In this document: positions 8,738 to 18,604 of the stretch, in pieces
Layout: each line of letters starts with the position of its first letter
Numbering within the stretch: the first letter of the stretch is position 1
Assembly: GCF_000731315.1 (NCBI RefSeq)
Contig: NZ_HG938353.1
Span: 2,046,001-2,110,000 of the forward strand
DNA length: 64,000 bases
From: Neorhizobium galegae bv. orientalis str. HAMBI 540
GTDB taxonomy: Bacteria; Pseudomonadota; Alphaproteobacteria; Rhizobiales; Rhizobiaceae
Direction of reading: 5' to 3'
Notes under the pieces: generated by a model
What the model saw: the letters and a program-made list of their open reading frames with translations, nothing else
What the model was told of the DNA's origin: nothing
The model's database searches: none
Position numbers and translations under genes: made by a program

Positions 8738-10419
8738 GGTACCACACCTTTCGGCAGCCGTTTCGCCATCAGTTCCAGCACCACCATCATCGCGATCACC
8801 ATGATGACCACGAGGACCGAAAGTGCGGCGGCGATGTTGAAGCTGCCGCTGTCATCGAGATTGTAGATCAGCACGCCAAGCGTCTGCGTGCCTGCCGACC
8901 AGAGGAGTGCCGAGACCGTCAGTTCGTTGCAGGCGATCAGGAACACGAGGATCACCGAAGCGCCGGCAGCCGGCGCAACCAGCGGCACGAGAATATCGGC
9001 CAACCGGCGCGTAAAACCCGCGCCGGAAAGCCGAGCCGCCTCCTCCAGCGAAGGATCGAGTTGTCGGAAGGCACTGACGACGGGTTTGAGGCTGACCGCG
9101 AAGAAACTCGAAAAATAGGCAATCAGGATGATCCAAATCGTCCCGTAGATCGAGATGCCAATCACCGGAATGGGTGCCGCGAACAGCAGTATGAAGGCGA
9201 CCGCCAGCACGATGCCCGGCAGCGCGTAGGGAATTTCCGCAAGCGCCGAAATAAGCCCGACAAAGCGGCTCTTGCTGCGCACCAAAAAATAGCCAGTCAG
9301 CACCGTCACCACTAGGAGACCGAAGGCGGTGGCAAGCGAGAGCGAGAGGGAATTGGTGAACGCGATGCGCGTCGCCGCCTGGCGCACGAGGATTTCCTCA
9401 TAGGCCTTGATGGTGACGGTCGCGGGGCTGAGCGGCACGCCATAGGCCGGTGCCAGCGAACTTGCGACAAGCGCGATCAGCGGCATGGCGAGGATCAGGA
9501 AGATCGTCAGCCACAGCAGCAGTTCGGCAAGCCAGCGCCAGGCGCCGAGCCGGAACACCGCGACCTGTCCCGACAGGCCGATGACGCGATAGTCTCGGCC
9601 GCGCAGTACCCGTGCCTCGACCATCAATCCGACGACCGACAGGATGGCGATCAAGGCGGACAGGACGGAGATATCCGCGAACGTGCGAGGACCGAAAGCG
9701 GCGAATTTTGAATAGATCAGGGTCGGCAACGTGTAGATTCCGGCGGGAATGCCGAGGATCGCCGGAATGCCGAAATTGCCGACGCAGGAGACGAAAGCGA
9801 TGGCCGCGCCCGCTGCAAAACCCGGCAGTGACAAGGGCAAGATGACGTCCTTCAAGACCTGAAAGGACGATGCGCCGGAAAGCCTCGCCGCCTCGACCGC
9901 GTCGCGCGGCAGCGCCAGAAGCCCGGCCCGGAGCGACAGGTAGACGAGCGCCGCATTCTGCACGCCGTAGAGCAGCGCGATGCCGCCGATCGAATAGAGC
10001 GGCTGCGGCGACCCGAGCGGCGGCGCCAGCCCGATCGCCTTCAGCAGCGCGCTCGAAGGCCCGGTCATGCCAATCCAGGACAGCGCCGTCACCTGCGGCG
10101 GGATCATCGTCGGCAGCATGAACAGGAAACCGAGAAGAGCCTTGCCGCGGATGTCGAATAGCGTCAGCAGCAGCGCAAACCCACCACCGAGGACCACGGC
10201 CGCGATCATGCCGAAAAAGGAGGTCGACAACGTATCATAGACCGACCGCCACAGGCCCGGATCGGACAGCAACTCGCTCGCCCCGCCGTGGAAGGCTGAC
10301 ATGATACCGGTTGCGGCAAGCCGGCCGAGCGGCAGCACGCTCAGGCAGAAGATCACGGTTATGACAAAGGGAAACAGCCAGCGTGGCTGGCCGTTTCCCC
10401 GATTTCGGGTTTGTCTCAT
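8725..10419 (-). CDS. ABC transporter permease, fused two-domain FbpB-type
   Basis: The 564-residue inner-membrane protein has about twelve hydrophobic segments arranged as two similar permease halves. Each half holds a binding-protein-dependent transport (EAA) motif: EAARLSGASSFQVLKDVILPL in the first half and EAARLSGAGFTRRLADILVPL in the second. These are the sites that contact the ATPase. Such fused permeases are usual in iron(III), thiamine and 2-aminoethylphosphonate importers. It lies 12 nt after the binding-protein gene. Confidence 0.93.
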   Translation of the reverse strand: MRQTRNRGNGQPRWLFPFVITVIFCLSVLPLGRLAATGIMSAFHGGASELLSDPGLWRSVYDTLSTSFFGMIAAVVLGGGFALLLTLFDIRGKALLGFLFMLPTMIPPQVTALSWIGMTGPSSALLKAIGLAPPLGSPQPLYSIGGIALLYGVQNAALVYLSLRAGLLALPRDAVEAARLSGASSFQVLKDVILPLSLPGFAAGAAIAFVSCVGNFGIPAILGIPAGIYTLPTLIYSKFAAFGPRTFADISVLSALIAILSVVGLMVEARVLRGRDYRVIGLSGQVAVFRLGAWRWLAELLLWLTIFLILAMPLIALVASSLAPAYGVPLSPATVTIKAYEEILVRQAATRIAFTNSLSLSLATAFGLLVVTVLTGYFLVRSKSRFVGLISALAEIPYALPGIVLAVAFILLFAAPIPVIGISIYGTIWIILIAYFSSFFAVSLKPVVSAFRQLDPSLEEAARLSGAGFTRRLADILVPLVAPAAGASVILVFLIACNELTVSALLWSAGTQTLGVLIYNLDDSGSFNIAAALSVLVVIMVIAMMVVLELMAKRLPKGVVPWRS

Positions 10420-10431
10420 GAGGCGCTTATA

Positions 10432-11415
10432 TCAGCCTTTGATGCCGAAAATATCCGCGAAACCCTTGACGTCCTTCTCGGAGTTCTTGAGCGCCTCGGG
10501 GGCATTGATCGGCAGAACCTTGATCGTCTCGCGAGCCGGGAAACCGGGCGGTACGGCCATGCCGTTGCGTGCCGGAATGTAGCCGAGCTTCAGGAAACCT
10601 TCCTGGCCCTTCTGGGAGAGCACGTAGTCGATGAACTTCTTGGCATTGTCCGCATGCTTGGTGGAGGAAAGGATCGCTGCCGGCTCGGTCACGGCAGACA
10701 CGCCTTCCTTCGGGAACACGAACTCGACGGGAGCGCCCTTCGCCTTTTCGCGGATCGGCAGGTAATCGACCACGAAGCCATAGGCCTTCTCGCCCGAAGC
10801 GACGGACTTCAGGATCGCGCCGTTGCCGCCGGCGGCAATCGCGCCGTTTGCCTTGAGGTTCTTGTAATAGTCCCAGCCAAGGCCGGACACGCCGGCGAGC
10901 GTCTGTGCGTGGATGAGGGCTGCACCCGAAGCGAGCGGGCTCGGCATCGTCACGAGGCCCTTGGCCTCCGGCTTGGCAAGGTCTGCCCAACTGGTCGGCT
11001 TCATCGCGGCCTGGGTGTTGTAGATGATGCCGGTGGTGATCAGCTTGGTCGAATGGTAGAAGCCGTCGGCGTCGTAGAGTGTCTTGTCGTAATTGGCAGC
11101 TTCCGGCGACTTGTAGGCCATCAGTTGGCCGGCTTGCTTCATCCGCTCCAGCGTCACCGTGTCGGCGATCAGCAGGACGTCGGCTGCCGGATTGCCGGCC
11201 TGGATCTCGGCATTGAGCTTCGCCATGATCTGCGGCGTCCCGTCGCGCACCCACTGCACGTCGAGGCCCGGATTGGCAGCCTTAAAACCATCGACGGTCG
11301 CCTGCGCGTCTTCATTCGGCTGGCTGGTATAAAGCACCAGATCGGCGGCCTCGGCGGCGCCGGCAATCATGCCAAAAGCCACGAGGGCGGTGAAAGCGGA
11401 AAGAAGGTTCTTCAT
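10432..11415 (-). CDS. ABC transporter periplasmic substrate-binding protein
   Basis: The 327-residue protein starts with a clear signal peptide (MKNLLSAFTALVAF...GAAEAA, cleavage near residue 23). It continues as a family 1/AfuA-like binding protein: ADLVLYTSQPNEDAQ, then DVLLIADTVTLERM and GYGFVVDY-like stretches. I chose the ATG at 11415 because it opens the signal peptide and has AGGGA 8 nt upstream; the frame is open much further but that extension is antisense to the channel gene. It is the first gene of the operon. Iron(III), phosphonate or another small anion are all possible ligands; no Tyr-rich iron site is obvious to me. Confidence 0.9.
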   Translation of the reverse strand: MKNLLSAFTALVAFGMIAGAAEAADLVLYTSQPNEDAQATVDGFKAANPGLDVQWVRDGTPQIMAKLNAEIQAGNPAADVLLIADTVTLERMKQAGQLMAYKSPEAANYDKTLYDADGFYHSTKLITTGIIYNTQAAMKPTSWADLAKPEAKGLVTMPSPLASGAALIHAQTLAGVSGLGWDYYKNLKANGAIAAGGNGAILKSVASGEKAYGFVVDYLPIREKAKGAPVEFVFPKEGVSAVTEPAAILSSTKHADNAKKFIDYVLSQKGQEGFLKLGYIPARNGMAVPPGFPARETIKVLPINAPEALKNSEKDVKGFADIFGIKG

Positions 11416-11658
11416 CGGAGCGTCCCTGTTCGAACATAAGGTGCGGACGATAAGCATTCCTGCTTGACAGCCATGTGACAGGCTGTGGAGCAACGCCGAT
11501 CTTGCGGCGTGTTTTACCAGCGGCTTACAAGATTCGAAGACTAAATTTACTGTGCTCAGATCATTCCCGCACAACGACGGCGCAAAACGCGGGCCTTCAA
11601 TTGTTTCGCAACCTAATCCTGCCATCTCGTCCACCAGGGTATATTTCGGGGACACAAG
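11416..11658. other. Divergent promoter region, transporter operon versus channel gene
   Basis: This 243-base gap separates two divergent genes. It must contain both promoters. I noticed only weak partial dyads (for example gacagcc...ggctgt near 11466-11486) and no riboswitch-like structure I can support. Confidence 0.35.
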
Positions 11659-13560
11659 ATGAAAAGCCGAGCAAACTGGGGCGCGCAGCTGCGCTATGGG
11701 TTCGACAAGAGCATGGCGGGCGGCGCGATCGCGCTGATCGGCTGGCTGGCGCTGATATCGCTGGTGGTGATCATGATCGCCGGCGCTATTCTCGCCGTAA
11801 CCGGCATTGCGCCGGAAGGTGCCGAGCCGCTGGGCTTCGTCGAAGGCACGTGGGAATCGCTGATGCGCACCTTCGATGCCGGCACCATGGGCGCCGACCA
11901 GGGTTGGAGCTTCCGCATCATCATGCTGCTGGTTACGATCGCCGGCATCTTTGTCTTTTCGGCACTCATCGGCGTCATCTCGTCCGGCCTGGAAGACAAG
12001 CTCGACGACCTGCGCAAGGGCCGTTCGCGCGTGCTCGAGACCGAGCATACGATCATCCTCAACTGGTCGCCCTCGATCTTCGACGTCATCTCGGAACTCG
12101 TCATCGCCAACCAGAGCCGCCGCACCCCTCGCATCGTCATCATGGCGAACAAGGACAAGGTGGAGATGGAAGACGAGATCGCCACCAAAGTCGTCGATCG
12201 CAAGAACACCAAGATCATCTGCCGCAGCGGCGATCCGACCGATCTCTACGATCTCGGCATCGTCAATCCGCAAACCTCGCGGTCGATCATCGTTCTCTCC
12301 CCGGAAGGCGAGGATGCGGACCCGCAGGTGATCAAGACCGTGCTAGCGCTGGTCAACGATCCGAACCGGCGGACAGAAAAATACATGATTGCCGCCGAAA
12401 TTCGCGATGCCGACAATGCCGAAGTGGCAAGGATCGTCGGCGGCGGCGAAATGCAGCTGGTGCTCGCCGACGACCTGATCGCCCGCATCGTCGTTCATAC
12501 CAGCCGTCAGGCAGGCCTGAGTGCGGTCTATTCCGAACTGCTCGATTTCGACGGCTGCGAGATCTACACGCTCGAACAGCCCGACCTCGTCGGAAAATCC
12601 TTCGGCAATGCGGTGCTGGCCTACGACAAGAGCACCCTGATCGGTCTCTGCGACAAGGACGGCGCCATTCATCTCAACCCCAATCCCAACCAGGTGATCG
12701 CCGCCGGTGATCGCGCGGTCATCATCGCCGAAGACGATGGTGCGATCAAAACCTGGTCCGGCGACATGGGTATCGACAAGAATGCCATCAAGACGATCGT
12801 CAAGCGAGTCAAGACCGCGGAGCGCACGCTGATCCTCGGCTGGAATCGCCGCGGACCGATCATCGCGACCGAACTTGCCCGCTATGTGGCGCCCGGTTCG
12901 CGGCTGACGATTGCTGCCGACACGCCGGAATTCGAAGGGGAAGTCGCTTCACTGAACCTCGACAGGTCCGTGCTTGCCGTCGATCACCGGGTGATCGACA
13001 CCAGCAGCCGCCCGGCGCTCGACGCGCTCGACATCCCGTCCTACGACCACGTCCTTGTTCTCGGCTACAGCGACAGCATGATGGCCCAATCGGCCGACAC
13101 GCGCACGCTGATCACCCTGCTGCAGCTTCGCAAGATCGGCGAGACGGCTGGCAAGCACATCAGCGTCGTCAGCGAAATGATCGACGTGCGTAACCGCGAG
13201 CTTGCGGAGGTCACCCGCGCCGAGGATTTCGTCGTCAGCAACAAGCTGGTCAGCTTGATGCTCGCCCAGGCATCCGAAAACGAATCGATGGCGGCGATCT
13301 TCGACGAGCTTCTGGATGAGGCCGGTTCCGAAATCTACATGCGGCCGATGGGCGACTATGTCGACATCTCGAAGCCGGTGAACTTCTTCACCGTGGCGCT
13401 CGCAGCCCTTCGCCGCGGCGAAATCGCCATCGGTCACCGCCGCCAGCGGCCGGGCGATGCCGATGCCAGAAACCTCGGCGGCGTGGTCGTCAATCCGCCC
13501 CGCACCGAAATGACCACCTATGCCGACAGCGACATGCTTATCGTCCTGGCCGCCGACTGA
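11659..13560 (+). CDS. CASTOR/POLLUX-like ion channel with TrkA-type regulatory domains
   Basis: The 633-residue protein has two hydrophobic segments (about residues 22-50 and 88-112) flanking a pore-like region. A long cytoplasmic part with two Rossmann/RCK-like regions follows: HTIILNWSPSIFDVI near 130 and RTLILGWNRRGPII near 390. This is the layout of the plant nuclear-envelope channels CASTOR and POLLUX/DMI1 and their bacterial relatives. A DAGTMG motif at about residues 74-79 sits where the plant proteins carry A-D-A/S-G-N-H in the filter. Expected role: cation (K+ or Ca2+) transport across the inner membrane, gated by ligand binding to the RCK domains. The ATG at 11659 has a purine-rich GGGGACACAAG before it. 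Confidence 0.85.
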   Translation: MKSRANWGAQLRYGFDKSMAGGAIALIGWLALISLVVIMIAGAILAVTGIAPEGAEPLGFVEGTWESLMRTFDAGTMGADQGWSFRIIMLLVTIAGIFVFSALIGVISSGLEDKLDDLRKGRSRVLETEHTIILNWSPSIFDVISELVIANQSRRTPRIVIMANKDKVEMEDEIATKVVDRKNTKIICRSGDPTDLYDLGIVNPQTSRSIIVLSPEGEDADPQVIKTVLALVNDPNRRTEKYMIAAEIRDADNAEVARIVGGGEMQLVLADDLIARIVVHTSRQAGLSAVYSELLDFDGCEIYTLEQPDLVGKSFGNAVLAYDKSTLIGLCDKDGAIHLNPNPNQVIAAGDRAVIIAEDDGAIKTWSGDMGIDKNAIKTIVKRVKTAERTLILGWNRRGPIIATELARYVAPGSRLTIAADTPEFEGEVASLNLDRSVLAVDHRVIDTSSRPALDALDIPSYDHVLVLGYSDSMMAQSADTRTLITLLQLRKIGETAGKHISVVSEMIDVRNRELAEVTRAEDFVVSNKLVSLMLAQASENESMAAIFDELLDEAGSEIYMRPMGDYVDISKPVNFFTVALAALRRGEIAIGHRRQRPGDADARNLGGVVVNPPRTEMTTYADSDMLIVLAAD

Positions 13561-13592
13561 CGGACAGCCGAACAGGCAGAGGTCCGGCAAAC

Positions 13593-13625
13593 AAAAAAGC
13601 CTGCCGTTCTGCGGCAGGCTTTTTT
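13593..13625. terminator. Bidirectional intrinsic terminator
   Basis: AAAAAAGCCTGCCG, a TTCT loop and CGGCAGGCTTTTTT form a perfect hairpin with A- and T-tracts on the two sides. It can terminate both the channel gene (plus strand, ending 13560) and the aminotransferase gene (minus strand, ending 13647), which converge here. Confidence 0.93.
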
Positions 13626-13646
13626 ATGCTCGAATGTTTTGATAGA

Positions 13647-14873
13647 TCAGGCAGCGGCGCGGATTGCGCTGGAGATCAGGCGGCCGAGCCGCTTGATACC
13701 CTCGTCGATCATCGCCTCGTCGGCGCAGGAGAAGCTCATGCGTAGTGTATTGGCATTGCTGCCGTCCGCATAAAAGGCCTTGCCTGGCACGAAGGCGACC
13801 TTTTCCGTGGCGATCGATTTCGCCAGCAACTCGGCGCCGTCCATGCCTTCCGGCAAGGTCACCCAAACGAACATGCCGCCTTCCGGACGCGTCCAGGTGG
13901 CGGTCTTCGGCATGTATTTGTCGAGTGCTGCCAGCATGGCATCGCGGCGCTTGCTGTAGACGGCTCTGATCTTGGCGACCTGGGCGTCGAAACCGCGCGA
14001 GGCGACGTGCTCGATGGCGATCTGGTTGATCGTCGAAGAATGCAGGTCGGCCGCCTGCTTCATCAGCACCAGCTTGCGAATAACCGGCATCGCCGCGACG
14101 ACGAAACCGACGCGCAGGCCCGGCGCCAGCGTCTTCGAGAAGCTGCCGCTGTAGATCGTGCGAGTGTTTTCGATGCCGCCCCGGCGGGCGATGTCGAGTG
14201 CCATGATTGGAGGAATGGCCTCACCGTCATACCGCAAGTGCTGGTAGGCGGCGTCCTCGAGGATCGCAATATCGAGTTCGTCGGCAAGCGCCAGCAGCCT
14301 TTCGCGGGCCGCCAGGTCGATCGTCTCGCCGGTCGGGTTGGAAAAATCGGCAGACAGATAGGCGAACTTGACGGCGCCGCCGGTTTTGGCCGCGGTGTCG
14401 CGATAGGCTTCCGGGGTGCGGTTGCCGTTCAGCGAAAGCTGGTCGTAATTCGGCTCATAGGCATTGAAGGCCGAAAGTGCGCCGAGATAAGTCGGCCAGG
14501 TCACGAGTGCCGTGTCGTTTGGCGACAGGAACAGCTTACCGAGATAGTCGAGCGCCTGCTGCGATCCCGACGTTATGAAGACGTTGTCGGGCGTGCAGTC
14601 GATACCGATCCTGGCGACATCGCGGGCGATCCATTCGCGCAGCGGCTTATAGCCTTCGCTGACCGAGTACTGCAGCGCCGACCCGACTTGCGCACTCGAA
14701 AAAATGTCCGAATAGGCCTCTTTGAATGCCACATCCGGAAACAGCGCCGGATCCGGAATGCCGCCTGCGAAAGAGATGATATCGGGCTGGTCGAGCAGCT
14801 TCAGCAGCTCGCGGATTTCAGAGGCGCGCATGCGGCTGGAGCGCGTCGCAAAGATTTGTTCCCAATCAAGCAC
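13647..14873 (-). CDS. PLP-dependent aminotransferase, class I/II
   Basis: This 408-residue fold-type I aminotransferase resembles the 2-aminoadipate/LysN-type group. Visible features are IISFAGGIPDPALFP at the N-terminus, the cofactor-binding region SGSQQALDYLGKL, the Asn in DFSNPTGETI and the Schiff-base lysine in SGSFSKTLAPGLRVGFV. The start is GTG at 14873 with AGAGGAAA 8 nt upstream. It would transfer an amino group between an amino acid and a 2-oxo acid; the exact amino acid is not determined. Two adjacent inverted repeats lie 35-75 bases upstream of the start. Confidence 0.88.
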   Translation of the reverse strand: MLDWEQIFATRSSRMRASEIRELLKLLDQPDIISFAGGIPDPALFPDVAFKEAYSDIFSSAQVGSALQYSVSEGYKPLREWIARDVARIGIDCTPDNVFITSGSQQALDYLGKLFLSPNDTALVTWPTYLGALSAFNAYEPNYDQLSLNGNRTPEAYRDTAAKTGGAVKFAYLSADFSNPTGETIDLAARERLLALADELDIAILEDAAYQHLRYDGEAIPPIMALDIARRGGIENTRTIYSGSFSKTLAPGLRVGFVVAAMPVIRKLVLMKQAADLHSSTINQIAIEHVASRGFDAQVAKIRAVYSKRRDAMLAALDKYMPKTATWTRPEGGMFVWVTLPEGMDGAELLAKSIATEKVAFVPGKAFYADGSNANTLRMSFSCADEAMIDEGIKRLGRLISSAIRAAA

Positions 14874-14906
14874 GGGATGTTTCCTCTTATTTCAATTTTC
14901 TATGTC

Positions 14907-14948
14907 CGATCTTTACACAAAGATCGATAGGTCAGCAAGGCTGACCTA
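14907..14948. promoter_or_regulatory. Two adjacent perfect inverted repeats
   Basis: CGATCTTT-acac-AAAGATCG (14907-14926) is followed at once by TAGGTCAGC-aag-GCTGACCTA (14928-14948). The pair lies between the aminotransferase start and the VapBC genes, so it could serve as operator for either direction. The short loops and lack of a T-tract argue against a terminator. VapBC complexes commonly bind such dyads to repress their own operon. Confidence 0.5.
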
Positions 14949-15035
14949 TTAGGTTGCTGCAGTTTTTTGGCCTTTGATTTTGCCCGCAATGACACTATCT
15001 TACGCATAGTCTATCGATCCGCAGAAGGTAAGATC

Positions 15036-15245
15036 ATGACGACGGCGACTTTGTCCTCCAAATTCCAGATCTCGATACCCAAAGAGATTCGCGAAAAGCA
15101 TAATTGGCAAGCTGGGCAGCAATTTGCCTTCATCCCTAAGGGCAAGAGCGTCGTTCTCGTCCCGGTACCGACACGAGACGAGCTGAGAGGAATAGCAAAA
15201 GGCGCCGACACGAGCAATTATCGGGACAGGGACGATCGTTACTGA
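15036..15245 (+). CDS. AbrB/VapB-type antitoxin
   Basis: The 69-residue protein begins MTTATLSSKFQISIPKEIR, a SpoVT/AbrB swapped-hairpin DNA-binding domain, followed by a short acidic/polar tail that would bind the toxin. I use the ATG at 15036 because the domain begins there; an in-frame TTG at 14967 adds 23 residues without similarity. Its stop codon overlaps the toxin start (TGATG). It neutralises the PIN toxin and probably represses the operon. Confidence 0.9.
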   Translation: MTTATLSSKFQISIPKEIREKHNWQAGQQFAFIPKGKSVVLVPVPTRDELRGIAKGADTSNYRDRDDRY

Positions 15246-15631
15246 TGCGCGTCATCGACAGTTCGGCATGGATCGAGTGGCTGGTCGACAGTCCCCTGGC
15301 TTCACGCCTGGCGGGCGAGATACCTGAACCGCACGAATTGATCGTCCCGACGATCGTTCAGATGGAAATGTGCAAATGGTTGATAAGGGAGAGGGGCGAG
15401 GAATCCGCCGAACGCTTCATGTCCTATACGACCGAATGTATCGTCGTTGAACTAGGCACCGAGGTAGCTTGGGATGCCGCCGAAGCTTCCCTCCGTTTCA
15501 AGCTCTCGACCGCAGACGCCATCATCTACGCGACAGCAAGGCTCCTTGACGCCGATCTGCTGACCTGCGACCGGCATTTCGAAAACCTGCCGCATGTCAC
15601 CTATATTCCAAAATCCGGGGCGGAAACCTGA
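15245..15631 (+). CDS. vapC: VapC-type PIN-domain ribonuclease toxin
   Basis: The 128-residue PIN domain keeps the four acidic metal ligands: D5 (VIDSSAW), E41 (VQMEMC), D91 (STADAIIYATA) and D109 (LLTCDRHF). These proteins are Mg2+-dependent RNases, often cutting tRNA or rRNA when the antitoxin is lost. The start ATG shares a base with the antitoxin stop, so the two are translationally coupled. The pair stands alone between an aminotransferase and ilvC, which suggests a mobile module in core DNA. All residues look intact, so the toxin is probably active. Confidence 0.93.
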   Translation: MRVIDSSAWIEWLVDSPLASRLAGEIPEPHELIVPTIVQMEMCKWLIRERGEESAERFMSYTTECIVVELGTEVAWDAAEASLRFKLSTADAIIYATARLLDADLLTCDRHFENLPHVTYIPKSGAET

Positions 15632-15652
15632 TTCCGCCCCGGCTCATTCGTC

Positions 15653-17372
<1,720 letters not shown>

Positions 17373-17389
17373 GGTTTTAAATCCTTTTG

Positions 17390-17405
17390 CGTACCGTACG
17401 GTACG
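17390..17405. promoter_or_regulatory. Perfect 16-bp palindrome, probable TetR operator
   Basis: CGTACCGTACGGTACG reads the same on both strands and lies just upstream of the tetR-type start. Both length and position fit a TetR dimer operator controlling its own promoter. Confidence 0.65.
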
Positions 17406-17514
17406 GTTCTGCTCGTATAAAGCATCCGCCGCGGCCGTCAAGTCCGTTCTTCGAGCTGCCGCAACGACAATGCGCTGAAATTTCCCGGCCGATTCACGAG
17501 GGTTTTAAGCCTCG

Positions 17515-18417
17515 CTATTCCGCGGCAGCCAGGATAGCACCCACGTCACGCAGCGGTGACACGCCGTAGAGCCGGCTGTATTCGCGGCTGAACTGCGACG
17601 GGCTCTGGTAGCCGACCCGGTGGCCGGCGCTGCCGACATCGAGCCCCTCCAGCAGCATCAGCCGCCGCGCCTCGTGCAGGCGCAGCTTCTTCTGGAACTG
17701 CACCGGCGTCATCGCGGTCACCGACTTGAAATGGTGGTGCAGCGAAGACGGGCTCATGCCCACATGGTCCGCCAGGTCCTCGATCCGCAGCGTGCGGTGG
17801 AAATTGGCGCGCAGCCAGGCGACAGCGCGGGCGATGCGGTTGCTGCGGCTTTCGGCGGTCGCGATATGAACAAGCCTTGCGCCGTCGGGACCGCAAAGCA
17901 CGCGATAGAGGATTTCCTGCTCGATGAGCGGCGCCATGGCCGCTATGTCAGCCGGCCGGTCCAGGAGGCGAAGCAGCCGCGTGGCTGCATCGAGCAATTC
18001 CGGAGGCGCGACATTGGAGACGATGCCGCGCATGGCATCCGTGTCGGAACCAGGCCGTGGAACGTCGACCCGCTCCAGCAGCGCGGACAGGCGGTCCGTA
18101 TCGATGGCAAGGGCGAAACATAAGTGCGGCACGTCCGGGCTTGCGACCGTGACGCGCGAGGTCACCGGCAATTCGATCGAGGTGAGAAGATAATCGCCGA
18201 CGCCGTAGGCAATCATCTCGTCCCCCAGCTTGACGCTCTTAGTGCCTTGCAGGACCAAACCGAGGCAGGGCCGGTAGTCCATATAGAGCGGTGCGGTTGG
18301 GACCGTCCGCCGGCTGAGCATCAGATTTCCAACGGCGGTGAACACTTCCCCATCCTTTTGAACGTGCCGCGCGGCAATCGTGGCTGCCTCGTGATAGGGA
18401 TTGAAGGGCAGTGTCAT
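17515..18417 (-). CDS. AraC family transcriptional regulator
   Basis: The 300-residue protein has an AraC-type N-terminal sensory domain (LGLVLQGTKSVKLGDEMIAYGVGDYLLTS region) and a C-terminal double helix-turn-helix. The C-terminal part includes RIEDLADHVGMSPSSLHHHFK and the second-HTH motif AGHRVGYQSPSQFSREYSR. A GGAGG 4 nt before the ATG supports the start. It is divergent from the zinc alcohol dehydrogenase gene 187 bp away. This regulator type is often paired with dehydrogenases in rhizobia, so it likely controls that gene in response to an aldehyde or alcohol. Confidence 0.92.
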   Translation of the reverse strand: MTLPFNPYHEAATIAARHVQKDGEVFTAVGNLMLSRRTVPTAPLYMDYRPCLGLVLQGTKSVKLGDEMIAYGVGDYLLTSIELPVTSRVTVASPDVPHLCFALAIDTDRLSALLERVDVPRPGSDTDAMRGIVSNVAPPELLDAATRLLRLLDRPADIAAMAPLIEQEILYRVLCGPDGARLVHIATAESRSNRIARAVAWLRANFHRTLRIEDLADHVGMSPSSLHHHFKSVTAMTPVQFQKKLRLHEARRLMLLEGLDVGSAGHRVGYQSPSQFSREYSRLYGVSPLRDVGAILAAAE

Positions 18418-18604
18418 GGAGCCTCCGGAATGAGCAGGTGACTGCTTTTCCTATGCCGACTTGCGCCTGAAACCAACAGGCGGGCGATCACATTTGCAGG
18501 ATCGTGCAAAAAGCTCGCAGGATCGCTCTAACGCTGTTGCCATGCCCGGGGGCATAGTCCGCCCGTCCAATTCCCTCCCAACCCAACAGATGAATGGAGC
18601 TCCC

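Noticed and set aside
6584..8866. Two plus-strand frames of 240 and 357 codons
   Set aside because: Antisense to the EEP hydrolase and ABC ATPase genes; those have full motifs.
11416..11658. Riboswitch before the transporter operon
   Set aside because: Only weak partial dyads are present, with no conserved riboswitch core that I recognise.
11416..12273. N-terminal extension of the binding-protein frame
   Set aside because: The frame is open but antisense to the channel gene, and the signal peptide with ribosome site is at 11415.
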